From positions 7,452,256 to 7,516,255 of the forward strand of contig CM067504.1 in assembly GCA_034509495.1 (NCBI GenBank): a stretch of 64,000 nt of DNA, given 5' to 3'. Position numbers and translations under genes: made by a program. The stretch is from Acestrorhynchus altus. Lineage: Eukaryota; Chordata; Actinopteri; Characiformes; Acestrorhynchidae. Under the pieces are notes generated by a model. It searched no databases. It saw only the letters and a list, made by a program, of their open reading frames with translations, and had not been told where the DNA came from. Positions 49,676-61,455 of the stretch are shown here, piece by piece (position 1 is the stretch's first letter; each line of letters starts with the position of its first letter).

Positions 49676-51380
49676 AGAGATCTGAGCTGCGCAGTTTCCA
49701 GAACAAGCAGACAAATTATGTTTTTTTGTACATTACTGAACCAAACACCACAAACTATTCAAGGTTTTATCAGATTTTATATGCAATTCAGAATATGTAA
49801 TTTGGCTTCCAGTATGTTTGGGTTTGACAGTCTTTAGCAGTGAAAGGAGAGCAGACATGGTCAGTGTGGAGAGGAAACATTAAGTCAGATGTTTGTTAAT
49901 CCTGAGCTGTTTCAGAGACACAGCTCTGATTGGAATTAAAAGTTAGATTTGCAGTTTACAGCTGAGTCTCCTCAACATATGCTGCTGTTTGTTGTTTTCA
50001 CACAACTTCATAATTCCACAAAAATGGCATTGTGTTGCATCTATGTTTAAGGTAGCAATTTTAGTAAACTATTAATGTCTTTTATATTAATGTAGAACTG
50101 GATTTCTCCAGCTTTTTAAACATGTGGATTGTTGTGAAGACAAGATGGTCAAATAGAAACACCTGACAACAATAAAATGGACATAAAATCTTCTGGCTCT
50201 GAAGGTGGGTTGAAACCAGACAAACTGGCTCTTCTTATGACTTGGGTTGCAGACCCCTGACTTAGCCAGTACTGTTTCAGAGCAAGGTCAACTACTTGCA
50301 GAATATCACTGTACTTGAGAAGGTGGGTGACACCATGAAAAAGGTTACAAAAGGCAATTGTTTCAGAATTTTACTGCCTTTTGCCTCAAGCCACTATCTG
50401 TCAACAGCTCCTCCCCAGCCCTCAGTTTCACTCCCCTCCTCCTGCTCAGGTTGCTTGCCCTGCTGGATCAAAGTTAAACTGTAATGACTGAGAGGATCTC
50501 CCTTCTAAATGTGAGGGCAAATCATCACATTGCCTTGTTCTAATTTTACAATGCTCTGCGTATTTTGCACATTACTCTAACTTGCTCTTTTTTTTTTAGA
50601 GAGTGAGCCGATGAATGACTTCAATCCTGTGGCCACATTTTGCACCACCACTCAGTATTGGACCACCCCAATGAAGGAGCAGAAAGATGCTTATCTTTAT
50701 AACAGGGGTCAAGAATGACCTCTATCTAGAGTTCTAAACTGTGGCAGCTGTGACTTGATGGATTGATGTCACCCTCACTACTGTGTTTATGAGGCATTTG
50801 AGGTAGAATGTTCAGAAGGAGCTTGCTATTATCCCTCAATCTTTCTTTAATTGATGTTATTAGCATAGAAAGTGGATTGGACAGCCCAGTCCAGGAGCAC
50901 TGTTATGGTGCATAGCCAACATTTTAAGAGCCTATGCAATTAGGTGGTACCAATCTTTTTATTCAAGAGTAGGAGATGATAAATGAGGCTTTGTATGTAC
51001 TGTGAACAGGCTAGACATCTTGTTCAGCAGTGTAGGGCCAAATCCATCCAGAGAAATCTGTCTGCCAAACCTTGGGATGAGTAAAATGCACATAAAACCT
51101 TTGACTTTAACTGTTCCTATTGACTACTTGAGGTCTTTTTCTTCCACAGCCCTCATTAATGAAAGTGACACAAATAAATGAACATACTACTGAGATTTGT
51201 TTGATCACAAAACAATATCTCTACTGATTATTAGTTCTCCATACTAGTTCATTCTTAAGATGTTTTTCCTGATGTAAAACAAACAACCTCGCCATCTCCT
51301 GGGTTGAACGTGCCATTACATCTTGGTCTCCCAAAAGTATGACAGTGTGTCAATCTTACCTTAGGATCTGCTGATGTAGA
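49676..51380. other. Intergenic DNA, no gene recognised
   Basis: Part of it (50600-51380) may be upstream sequence of the Ty3/gypsy fragment that follows, but no gag, protease or LTR motif could be recognised. Confidence 0.4.
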
Positions 51381-51870
51381 AAGCTCCAAAGCTGTATCAG
51401 CTCCTATGATCCCTAGCAATTATGATGACCTCTTAGACATTTTCAGTCATAGTAAAACTACTCAGTTACCTCCTTTCTGAGCATGGGAGTGTGCCTTTGA
51501 TCTGAAGCCTGGTGCTCTGCTGCCTAAACCCAAGTCCACCCACTCTCCCCTTTGGAAACTGTTGCCATGGAAACGTATTTTGACGAAGCACTGGAACAAG
51601 GATTTGTTGTTACCTTCCACATCTATTGCTTCCTCTGTTTTTCTTTATGTCACAAAGAAACATGGAGGATTGAGGCCCTGCTTTTGACTATAAACAATAA
51701 AATTCTGCCTTAACCAATTATCTGCCTTAACCACTATCATTAGTAGCTTCTGTCTCAAGCAGCTTCATAAAGCTTGAATATATACCACATTAGACCACCC
51801 TGTCTAGAAAACCTTGTTTTAATCTGACAAGGTGATGAACGGAAAACTGCCCTTGGCATTAACAGCTGTA
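51381..51870 (+). mobile_element. Ty3/gypsy pol fragment (start of reverse transcriptase)
   Basis: One frame reads PSNYDDLLDIFSHSKTTQLP, then a stop, then CAFDLKPGALLPKPK. This corresponds to the family's YxDFxDVFSKSxA...LPPHRPYDCAIDLLPGAPLP. A shifted frame gives METYFDEALEQGFV, then KKHGGLRPC, matching the following block (KKDGTLRPCIDYRGLN). Degraded text to 51870 corresponds to PLPLVSSALEQLxxAxIFTKL...QGDEWKT. Stops and frameshifts make it dead. The second part recurs at 59466-59640. Confidence 0.7.
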
Positions 51871-51882
51871 GGATTGGTCATC

Positions 51883-51995
51883 GGCAGGGACACCTATCTG
51901 CCACCCAATATTGATGAAATAAATTAATATAAAGGATGTGACTCTTGTAAATATTTCATCAATATTGGGTGGGGTTGCAGATAGGTGTCCCTGCC
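51883..51995. repeat. Large near-perfect inverted repeat (hairpin)
   Basis: The left arm 51883-51920 (starting GGCAGGGACACCTATCTG and ending CAATATTGATGAAAT) is matched in reverse complement by 51953-51995. The only clear difference is a 5-base CAACC present in the right arm and missing from the left. The loop is 32 bases. The related copy near 59665 contains the CAACC but has no second arm. Confidence 0.85.
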
Positions 51996-52002
51996 CCAAT
52001 CA

Positions 52003-52367
52003 GGTGGTGTTTATGCATTTGTTATGCTGTAGTCAATACCCATCTCTTTATCTCTTATTATTGTGTAGAGAAAGTTGCATTTAAAGAGGACCTAAAGATA
52101 AAGAGTTTAGCCCTTTCATAAGTACAGTCACAGTGGGTTTTCCTCTGGCTTGTGCCTGGTTAATACATTCGCAACAGTGTTACTAACGTTCAGCATCCAA
52201 ATATCACTTTAACTCCACTGCTTTATCTAGCCTGCTTCCCCCATCTACGTAGTTTCATCTAATTACATTTCAGGTCAAATTTGTAGAGAAATACAGAAAA
52301 TTGTGAAGGATTCTCAAACTTTATAGCAGAGAAGGATGACACTACTTACTTTGACTTTTCATTCCTG
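52003..52367. repeat. Tubulin-flank module, copy 1
   Basis: Shared blocks with 54850-55520 include GTCAATACCCATCTCTTTAT then CTCTTATTAT, GAGTTTAGCCCTTTCATAAG then TACAGTCACAG, and the 3' end GAAATACAGAAAATTGTGAA followed by GGATTCTCAAAC and TTTGACTTTTCATTCCT. It lies immediately before the L2 LINE. Confidence 0.75.
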
Positions 52368-54782
52368 TAAGGAGCCACCACATCCTGGCCACTGCTGGGT
52401 GCCATCTACCAATCAGGGCCACAATCACCCATATTACACTGGGATTGTTAAATATACGATCTTTAACCTCCAAAGCAGTGATTGTGAATGAAATGATCAC
52501 TGATAATGACCTTAGTGCCCAGTGTCTTTGTGAAACCTGGGCTAAACCCAATGGATACATAGCTCTAAATGAATCCTGTCCTCTCTCTTTCAGTCACTAT
52601 AGTCACCCACGCAGGTCTGGTCATGGAGGTGGTATAGCCACAATCTATGTCTCCACTTTAGTTATAACTCTAAACTCAGGTTATGAAGCAAAATCTTTTG
52701 AAGTACTTAGCTTAAAGGTATTTGACCTAGCCCCTGCCTCAAAAAAGCAGCATGCATTCCAGCTTATCACTATTTACCATCCTCTTGTTCCATATACAGA
52801 CTTTCTTACCAAGTTTCCAGACTTCCTAGCCCAAGTAGTTCTTTCTACTGAAAAAGATGTGATTGTCAGAGACTTCAATATTCACTTTGATAAGGCCCAG
52901 GATCCACTTACAATGGCCTTTCAGGCCATTTTGGATGATTGTGGGGATGAAACAAATTATCACTGGACCTACCCATTGCTGCAATCATATCTTAGATTTA
53001 GTCTTAACCCTGGGTACTGACACAGATAATGTGACCTGTATTTCAGAAAATGATTCATATCTTTTCACGATCTAATTATGTTAGTCTTATACCACAACAT
53101 TTACCAGTCACCTCATTCCATTAGCAGATGCACCATAACAACCTCAACATTAAACGAATTCATTAATACACTCCCTGACTTATCCACTTTCTCTGTCCCC
53201 CCTTATCCACTTTCTCTGTGACCTTGACCATACAACACTCTAAATTCAATGCTCTGCTTAAATCTGGAAAATATAGCACCTATTAGAACCAAAGAAATTA
53301 AAGACAAAAAATTAGCTCCATGGTACAACGACCAAACTTGTACTCTGAAACAGACCACAAGCAGTTATGAATGCAAATGGTGGCAAACAAAATATTAAAT
53401 TTTCAGAGCTGTTTTGAAACTTAGTCTTACAGATTATAAACATGCAACATCATCATATATTGCATCTCTAATAGATAAAAATAAAGACAACCCTAGATAT
53501 CTGTTTAATACCTTCTCACAGCAGGCTCAATCATTCCACAACACAGGCTCAATCATTCCACCTGATATCCCTTGTAATGATTTTGATATTCTTTAATGCC
53601 AAAATAGAAAAAAATTGACAAACAATTCATAATCTGGCTCCAACATCACCTCCTTACACATTTGAGAACAGCACTGGCAACAAATCGAGTCTAGAACATT
53701 TTAACCAAGTTAGTGAAAAAGACCTCCTTAGTTTAATTAGCTCCTCCAAATCATCCTCATGTGCACTAGATCCAGTACCTACACGACTATTTAAACAGGT
53801 TGCTCCAACTGCTAAAAATCCATTACTTAATATAGTGAACTCTTCCCTTAGCTTAGGATACATGTGCAAATCTCTTAAATCTGCAACTATTAATCCCATT
53901 TTGAAAAAGCCAAGGCTCAACCCTCACAAGCTTGCAAACTATAGACTACTAAAAGTTACAAATGACCTCCTACTCTCCTGTGATATAAATTGTAATGCTC
54001 TTTTAGTATTATTGGATCTTAGTGTCGCATTCGATACTATAGACCATTCTATATTGCTTCATAGACTTGAAAATCACTTAGGAATTAAAGGCTCAGCCCT
54101 AAACTGGTTTCAGCCATACCAGACTGACTGCCTTCAGTGTGTAAACATCAATAATAATCACTCCTATCACACCATAGTAAAATATGGTGTTCCACAAGGG
54201 TCTGTCCTAGGTCCATTACTCTTCTCCCTCTACTTACTACCGCTGGGTAAAGTCATCTGAAAGCATGATTTTGACTTTCACTGCTATGCTGAATATACCC
54301 AGCTTTACATATCAGCCAAACCAAATGAAGATCATTGCCTCAGTAGGATAACAAACTATTTTAAAGAAATGAAAACCTGCATGACACAAAACTTCCTCTT
54401 ACTAAACTCAGAAAAAACAGATCTTAATACTAAGACCTAATAAACCCATTAACCCTATTAATCTAGATGGTTTTTTAATTATGCCCAGCTCCACTGTAAG
54501 AAACCTTGGGGTTATATTTGACTCAGACCTCTCATTCGACACCCTCATTAGTAATGTAGTAAAAACTGGATTCTTCCACCTACGCAATATTATAAAATTG
54601 CATAAGGCACTCTCACACAAGCATGCTGAGATACTGGTGCATGCGTTCATCACATCCAGATTGGATAAAATATTGTTCCTAACATACAAGTTGCTAAATG
54701 GTTTAATCCCACATTATCTAAAACAGGGTCCCCATGGGGGCTGGGGAACACTGATCTAAAAGACATTTTAAAACCCTACAAC
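52368..54782 (+). mobile_element. L2-clade LINE, decayed, endonuclease plus reverse transcriptase
   Basis: The apurinic-type endonuclease region is readable as LNIRSLTSKAVIVNEMITDN, LCETWAKPNG and GHGGGIATIY (52445-53020). The RT region from 53835 shows SATINPILKKPRLNPHKLAN, ALLVLLDLSVAFDTIDHSIL and GVPQGSVLGPLLFSLY. The catalytic YADD box appears as CYAEYTQLYIS (about 54282-54314), losing the Asp pair, and follows an in-frame TGA at 54258. Post-RT text continues to about 54690. Order, strand and motif set fit L2 elements. Many frameshifts make it inactive, and the 3' tail is not evident. Confidence 0.85.
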
Positions 54783-55560
54783 CACCAAGAAACATGGAGG
54801 ATTAAGGCTCTGCTTTTGAATGTCCTGCTATATATATGATGATTTACAGTGGTGATTTACAGTGGTGTTTATGTATTTTTTAGGCCGCAGTCAATACCCA
54901 TCTCTTTATCTCTTATTATCTTGCAGAGAAGGTGGGATGAAAAGAGGACTTAAAGACAAAGAGTTTAGCCCTTTCATAAGTACAGTCACAGCAGTGTGAT
55001 TTCCCCTGGCTGGTGCCTGGTTTGTACATTTCCAATGGTATTACTAACATGTTCAGCTTCTAAATATCAGCTTTAACTCCAGCCACAGTTATAATAATCA
55101 TTATAAATTCTTCCAAACATTAAGTGAAGTGAAGTCTAATTCATTCTTTGATCAAGGCAATTCCATAAACGGTGGTGAAGACCCGACTTAAATAGCGATG
55201 ACACAAGTTTTTGAAACGTGGGCTGAATTTGAATATCTCTTTCAATTAACTCATAGTCCTAGAGATTTACATACTTTTTTGTGAAAGACATAAAATGTTG
55301 GATAATTTTTAATAAAGAAATGTTAGTTTAAAATATTTTTCATTTGTTTAAGCTGTTTTTCTTATCTATGTAGTTTCGTCTCATTACATTTCAGGTCAAC
55401 TTTATAGAGAAATACAGAAAATTGTGAAGGATCCTTAAACATGTAACAGAGAAAGATGATACTACTAACTTTGACTTTTCATTCCTTTGAATTTAATTGA
55501 TGTGAATGTACATTGTAAAATTGGACTTTTCATTCAATTGGAAAATGCACGTACATCAAA
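54783..55560. repeat. Tubulin-flank module, copy 2 (3' flank of intact tubulin)
   Basis: It begins with a Ty3/gypsy scrap (AAGAAACATGGAGGATTAAG, as at 51656) and then repeats the blocks of copy 1. It continues with TAAATTCTTCCAAACATTAA, CCATAAACGGTGGTGAAGAC, TCCTAGAGATTTACATACTT and TTTGACTTTTCATTCCTTTG, up to the 3' UTR of the intact tubulin gene. Copies 3 and 4 share this second half. Confidence 0.8.
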
Positions 55561-55666
55561 TACATTTACAAGAACCAAATTGAATTGGGCAGAAATGTAT
55601 TTTTTTTTATTTGCAAATTCTACATCTTTGTAAATCACTTTAACATGAGAGAAAATAAGACTTCAT

Positions 55667-58145
55667 TTAGTTCTCTCCCTCATCCTCCATCTCATCTCCA
55701 AGGCTGTCTGTTCCAACCTCTTCATAATCTTTCTCTAAGGCAGCCATGTCTTCCCTGGCTTCTGAAAAGTCTCCTTCTTCCATGCCCTCTCCCACATACC
55801 AATGGACAAAGGCTCTCTTGGCATACATCAGATCAAACTTATGATCCAGACGGGCCCATGCCTCAGCAATGGCTGTGGTGTTGCTCAGCATGCAAACTGC
55901 CCTCTGGACCTTGGCCAGATCTCCTCCAGGAACAACAGTTGGGGGCTGATAATTGATGCCCACTTTAAAGCCAGTTGGACACCAGTCCACAAACTGGACG
56001 GTACGGTTGTTCTTGATGGTAGCAATGGCAGTGTTTACATCTTTGGGCACAACATCACCACGGTAGAGGAGACAGCACGCCATGTATTTCCCATGGCGTG
56101 GATCACACTTAACCATCTGATTGCCTGGTTCAAAGCAGGCGTTGGTGATCTGAGCAACAGAGAGTTGTTCATGGTATGCCTTTTCTGGAGATATCACAGG
56201 AGCATAAGTAGCCAGAGGGAAGTGAATACGAGGGTAGGGTACCAGGTTGGTCTGGAACTCAGTCAGATCCACATTGAGGGCTCCATCAAAGCGCAAGGAG
56301 GCTGTAATGGAGGAGACCATCTGAGCAATGAGCCTATTGAGGTTGGTGTAGGTCGGACGCTCAATATCAAGGTTCTTGCCGCAGATGTCATAAATGGCCT
56401 CATTATCCACCATAAAGGCACAGTCTGAGAACTCTAGAGTTGCGTGGGTGGTCAGGATGGAGTTGTAAGGCTCAACCACAGCTGTGGAGACCTGAGGAGC
56501 AGGATAAACTGCAAACTCTAATTTGGACTTCTTGCCATAATCATGTGCCAGGCGCTCCATCAGAAGGGAGGTGAAGCCAGAGCCAGTTCCTCCACCAAAA
56601 CTGTGGAAAATCAGGAAGCCCTGAAGCCCAGTGCACTGGTCAGCCTGGTCAGAGAGATCAGACACAAGTACATTTTTTATCACACAAGCTGAACATCTGC
56701 TTCAATCTGTACCATACATTTAGTGATCTCAGTGATCTATGAGGAAGTGATGTGTTTTATCTCACCAGTTTGCGGATCTTATCTGCCACTGAGTCAATTA
56801 TATCTCTGCCAATGGTGAAGTGACCACGGGCATAGTTGTTGGCAGCATCTTCCTTCCCTGACAATAGCTGTGTTGAATTAAAGAGCTGGCGGTAGGTACC
56901 TGTTCGGATTTCATCTTGAGAAAGAGAGAATTGAATCCATGTTAATCTACCTTGGTGTTATTACTTCTAAGTGGTACACAATCACAACTATACAGACAAG
57001 AGATTATACATGAAGAAATCATAATAGAAATATTATTTCAGTAATATACCGATGACAGTGGGCTCCAGATCCACAAAGACAGCTCTGGGAACATGCTTGC
57101 CGGTTCCAGTCTCGCTGAAGAAAGTGCTGAAAGAATCATCTCCTCCAGCATTACTTTTGTCACTTGGCATCTGACCATCAGGCTGGATACCATGCTCTAG
57201 GCAGTACAACTCCCAGCATGCGTTGCCCACCTGCACACCAGCCTGGCCAATGTGTACTGAGATACACTCACGCTGGACAAACAGAAGAATTTTTAAAATC
57301 TGATTTTCATGTCAAAAAGCCACCTACAGGTATTTGCATTGAGGAACACAGGTGAAGTTAGTCACTTCAGGCACGTGTCCAATTCAAATGTGTGTGTCAA
57401 AATGTATACAGTTGTTTTAAAAATAATGGCAGTGCAACATCAGTAATCAGATCAATTACTGTTTTTGGCAGAAATTATATTTTTTACATAGAAAAAATTT
57501 ACTACTAGATGTAGTAGAGTACTAAACCAACAGACCTAACATTTTAGTAGCAGTGCAAAGTTCAATTAGTGAGGTCATTCATTCTTAAAAAAAAAAAGAC
57601 CAAAAAAAAAAAAACAACCAAAAAACCCCCCACAACAATCAAACAGATGGCCCTTATTAAAAGATGAAAGCAGCAGATGTTCTGCATGCGTGATATATTA
57701 CAGTTCTTTCTAAAAAAATTTAAAATGAGTGGTAAAATAAAATGGGTCGGTGCAGACATTGTTTAGAAAAACAGCATACTTAACAGTTGACTGCAGACGG
57801 AAAAACATATAAAAAAATGTAGAAAATCTTAAATGCTTCAAAATGGCAAATAAAACCAGAAAGACGTGGAAGGAAACAGGAAACTACAATTCATATGGGT
57901 AAAAGAATAGCTCCTCTAGAGTATTCTGTTTGATCAGCCATGCATATATATATATATCAACATATATAATATATATAATCTCTTAAATACTTACATTCAG
58001 TTAAATAACGTCCAAAACAAGTTTCCAATTCCTTGATATGGTCCCTTATTCTTTACACTTCCCTTTGAACAAACATTTCTTACACTAGTTCCTTCAAAAG
58101 CTAAAATGTAATCAAATGACTAAGCAAAATATCTTAAATTACCAT
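55667..58145 (-). CDS. Alpha-tubulin
   Basis: Exons are 57272-57050, 56914-56766 and 56644-55667. A candidate one-codon first exon (ATG then GTAATT) lies at 58145-58143. The introns match the classic vertebrate alpha-tubulin pattern in which exon 1 carries only the start codon. The total is 450 aa. Alpha-tubulin pairs with beta-tubulin as the microtubule subunit and holds the non-exchangeable GTP. Visible features are [20 protein letters not shown], Lys40 in MPSDKSN, the GTP-binding [16 protein letters not shown], and the helix H8 text near [20 protein letters not shown]. The tail ends [25 protein letters not shown] recalls TUBA8-like proteins, but the usual final EEY/EEF is absent. I give no symbol because the paralogue is uncertain. 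The 208-codon frame on the opposite strand is a shadow. Confidence 0.95.
58143..58145 (-). other. Candidate tubulin exon 1 (start codon only)
   Basis: On the minus strand CAACCAAAATG/GTAATTTAAG gives a start codon with A at -3 directly followed by a GT donor. The intron to the acceptor TTTGTCCAG/CGTGAG at 57273 would be 870 bases. I found no other ATG followed directly by a donor between 57273 and 58300. A weaker donor consensus keeps this tentative. Confidence 0.4.
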
Positions 58146-58413
58146 TTTGGTTGATTGAAGAAATTATCAAGGAAAGATGTGTTTATGTCTGCTTGTGTTT
58201 AGGTCTCTGTTGTTATGGTCCTTGTATGTATACAATGGAATCACTCCTGTTGGTGAGAACTGTTCTGAACACACAGAAAGACAGACAAGTTAGAAGTTGG
58301 CCATCATCTATCTCATGGGGAGAGCACATTTAACTACTTAACTACTTAAATATCGCTGAGGAAATCTCAATCATGACTAGTTTGTAGCTTTGGCTCAATA
58401 ACCCAAACAAGCA

Positions 58414-58560
58414 GAACATGGGGTACCCAAACTTTTGACCTGAACGTGGGGTACCAAACATTTGACAATGTGGGGTACCCAAACTTTTGACCGGAACATG
58501 TGGGGTCCGCAAACTTTTGACCAGAACATGGGGTACCCAAACCTTTGCACACAAGTTGGT
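58414..58560. repeat. Minisatellite, GGGGTACCCAAACTTTTGACC type
   Basis: Five imperfect units of about 28-30 bases, each containing GGGGTACC or GGGGTCC and AAACTTTTGACC. It lies in the probable upstream region of the tubulin gene. Confidence 0.85.
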
Positions 58561-58879
58561 TGGTCTAAAAGCTACTCCAAGCACAGACAGTAAATTCTTA
58601 TATTTATTAGGGATGTATGTGGGATTTGTCAACATTTCATGATTTATTTTGAATGGGGAAAGTTTGTTGATGATTATAAGAAAACCGTTGGATCGGGACA
58701 ATCAACAAATTGTATCAAACTACTCAGCAAGCTTTAGCTTTAAACTTTAGCTTTAAACAGTGTTTCATTTGAAATTGTTGGACACAGGTTTACAGACACT
58801 CTTAATTTTCAATTTTCAAGTCCATAATAGGACTTATAAAATGTGTGCTAGGTGGTTGCTAACTTGTTGCTAAGGTATT

Positions 58880-59149
58880 CAGCAGCAGTAATGCCAACCA
58901 ATCAGCACTCAGCAACAGTAATGCCAACCAGTCAGCACTCAGCAGCAGCAACGGCAACCAATTAGCACTAAGTAGCAGCAATGCCAACCAATCAGCACTC
59001 AGCAGCAGCAATGTCAACTAATCAGCACTCAGCAGTAGCAATGCCAACCAATCAGTATGCAGCAGCAGTAATGCCAGCTAATCAGCACTCAGCAGCAGTA
59101 ATGCCAACCAATCAGCACTCAGCAGCAGTAATGCCAACCAATCAGCACT
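58880..59149. repeat. 30-bp minisatellite carrying CCAAT boxes
   Basis: Nine units of exactly 30 bases of the form CAGCAGCAGTAATGCCAACC followed by AATCAGCACT. Five units hold CCAATCAG, one CCAATTAG, and the others single-base variants (CCAGTCAG, CTAATCAG). In one frame it reads as a ten-residue repeat around MPTNQHSAAV, but there is no sign of a gene. It lies about 740-1000 bases upstream of the candidate tubulin exon 1. Confidence 0.9.
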
Positions 59150-59159
59150 CAACAGCAAT

Positions 59160-59465
59160 AGTCTTTCTAAACATTCTACCATTCATTCCAAATGGGAAAA
59201 CTGTACCTACTGCAATCACACTAACAAGTGTTTCTTACCTTGTCTTGTATGAGAAATAGTCAGATTTAGAAGTTGTCTCTCAGTTCTAGATAATATTAAT
59301 TTGTTTGCTTAATGTTGTATTTTGGTGAAGGGGAAAACCCCAAACTGATCCAGAAACAGCCTCTTTTTATTGATTCCAATGCATAACGTCATCAGTGATG
59401 TCACAAAGGAGCAGAGTACGTGATTGATTTGTAGATTGACTGAGAACGTGTCAGGCCAATCAATC
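59160..59465. other. Spacer, nothing recognised
   Basis: No gene or repeat was recognised between the minisatellite and the gypsy fragment. Confidence 0.45.
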
Positions 59466-59700
59466 CAATGCTTTTAACTATAAACAATTAAATTCTTCCT
59501 TAACCAATTACCCACTGTCATTAGTAGCTTCGGTCTTAAGCAGCTTCATAAAGCTTGAATATTTACCACATTAGACCACCCTGTCTATAAAACCTTGTTT
59601 TAATCTGACAAGGTGATGAATGGAAAACCTTTGGTGTGCATGGCTCCAGGATTGGTCATCAGCGGGGACACCTATCCGCAACCCCACCCTATATTGACAA
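59466..59700 (+). mobile_element. Ty3/gypsy pol fragment, second copy
   Basis: It matches 51675-51920 closely (ACCAATTA.CCACTGTCATTAG, AGCAGCTTCATAAAGCTTGA, ACCACATTAGACCACCCTGT, CAAGGTGATGAATGGAAAAC). The text corresponds to the gypsy RT blocks PLSLVxSxLKQLHKAxIFT and QGDEWKT with stops. It ends with the GGGGACACCTATCCGCAACC block that forms one arm of the hairpin at 51883. Confidence 0.65.
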
Positions 59701-59775
59701 AAAATATAAAGGATTTGACCATTTAAAACTAAAATAAAAACAAGCTCTTCATAAAGTATATTATATATAATCATC

Positions 59776-60334
59776 ATTATAAATTCTTCTAATCATTAAG
59801 TGAAGTAAAGTTTAATTTATTCTTTGATCAATGCACTTCCATAAATGGTGGTAAAGACCTAAATAGCGAAGTTTTTAAAATCTAGGCTGACTTTGATTAT
59901 CTCTTTCAAATTAACTCATAGTCCTAGAGATTTACATACTTTTTCAGGAAATATATGTAATGTTGGATATTTTTTATAAATCAATGTTAGTTTAAAATAT
60001 TTTTTCATTTGTTTAAACTTTTTCTTATCTAAGTAGTTTCATCTCATTACATTTCAGGTCAATTTTATAGAGAAATTGTGAATGATTCTCAAACTTTATA
60101 GCAGAGAAAGATGACACTACTAACTTCTACTTTTCATTTCTTTGAATTTAATTTATGTGAATGTAAAAACATTTTAAAATTGGTCTTTTCATTCAATTGC
60201 AACCTGCACTTACATCAAATAAATTTACAAGAAACAAATTTAATTTGGTGGAAATAAATTTTATTTATATGCAATTACTACATCTTTGCAAATTGCTTTA
60301 ACATGGCAGAAAATAATACTTCATAATACTTCGT
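59776..60334 (-). pseudogene. 3' UTR and flank of a second alpha-tubulin copy (module copy 3)
   Basis: Copy 3 repeats the 3' flank of the intact tubulin: ATTCTTCTAATCATTAAGTG, CTTCCATAAATGGTGGTAAA, CTAGAGATTTACATACTTTT. It runs right up to CTACATCTTTGCAAATTGCT followed by TTAACATGGCAGAAAATAAT, which is the 3' UTR next to the stop codon in the intact gene. The coding part resumes only at 61495, after a retroposon insertion. Confidence 0.75.
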
Positions 60335-61455
60335 CGCACTTTCCTCCCTCTCCTCGCTTATCTCTCCTGCTTAGCTCTTTCTTCTTGTCTGCTACTATCT
60401 TACTTGGGAGACTCACTCAACGCTCTTCTTCTGAACCTAAAATATGGATTTGATCAACTGGTCTCTAAATGCAATTGACACCATCTTCTCGATGAGAAGT
60501 CGGGGTTCGGGGGAACCTGAGTGTCCTGACGGGACATCTGTGGCTGGATACACGATGGACTCCTGGGAGAGGTGGAGAGTCGTGTGCCTGGTGGCGCTGT
60601 CAGTCAAGGATGTTGAGGATATTTTCACAATTAGATTCATGATTGCAAGTACTTTGCTGATTGGACTAAGCACTGCACTGACGTGTGGGCAGCCCCTTTA
60701 AGCTGCCTGAGATGATTAAGACTCTGGGCAGGGCTGTTGGGACTCAGACTGTGATTTTACATCGCACCTTGGAGAACATCTCGGAGAAACTGTCAGCTTT
60801 GCAAAGGAGTATAGATCGTTTGGGAGACCATACTAGACCAGGAGAAGAGTAGCTACAACATGGACACTGCTCTCTCCCAGCCAAAATATTCTTTTTATCA
60901 GCTATTTGGCCCCCCTATCAGCTCTGGCCTTGGCAGATGCTGGAAATCTCCCCTGGAGGACGACGCTCTGGGACGCTCCCCCCATCCCCCTTCCACCTGT
61001 TGATTGTAGACTCTGTCTGGCAGCTCAAGGCTGTCTTCAGGAGTTTGCCGAGCTGTGTTATCTGCAAACTGAGACATTGTCTCCATGGCAACTGCTGGAC
61101 TTCCGCTTTGGGTTCTGGGCAAGGTGCTTTCTGCAGGTGGCCCCCAGGTCTTCGCAGCTTCTTTCTATGTCTGTGTTAAATTATGTGTGCTTAAGTGCTT
61201 GAATGTATTTTTTACCTACCGAAACTATGCTCCTCCTGGAACATAGTCTGAGTGTGTTTTTTTTCTTCCTTCCTTACCTCGTGTTTTTCTAAATAATTCT
61301 TTCCGATTAAGTGAATGCTGTGCACGTATGGCTGACGCTGCTCTCCGGTGTTTGTTGTTTATTTGTTTGTTTGTTGTTTATTTGTTTTGTATTTTGTAAA
61401 GCGTCCTTGAATGTCCAGAAAGGCTCATGATAAATAAAATGTATTATTATTATTA

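Noticed and set aside
55802..56428. 208-codon frame opposite tubulin
   Set aside because: It lies wholly antisense to conserved tubulin exon 4 and is explained by that gene's codon pattern.
58880..59259. CRISPR-like array or repeat protein gene
   Set aside because: The 30-base units are adjacent with no spacers, the host is a vertebrate, and the ten-residue repeat frame lacks any gene context. It is a minisatellite.
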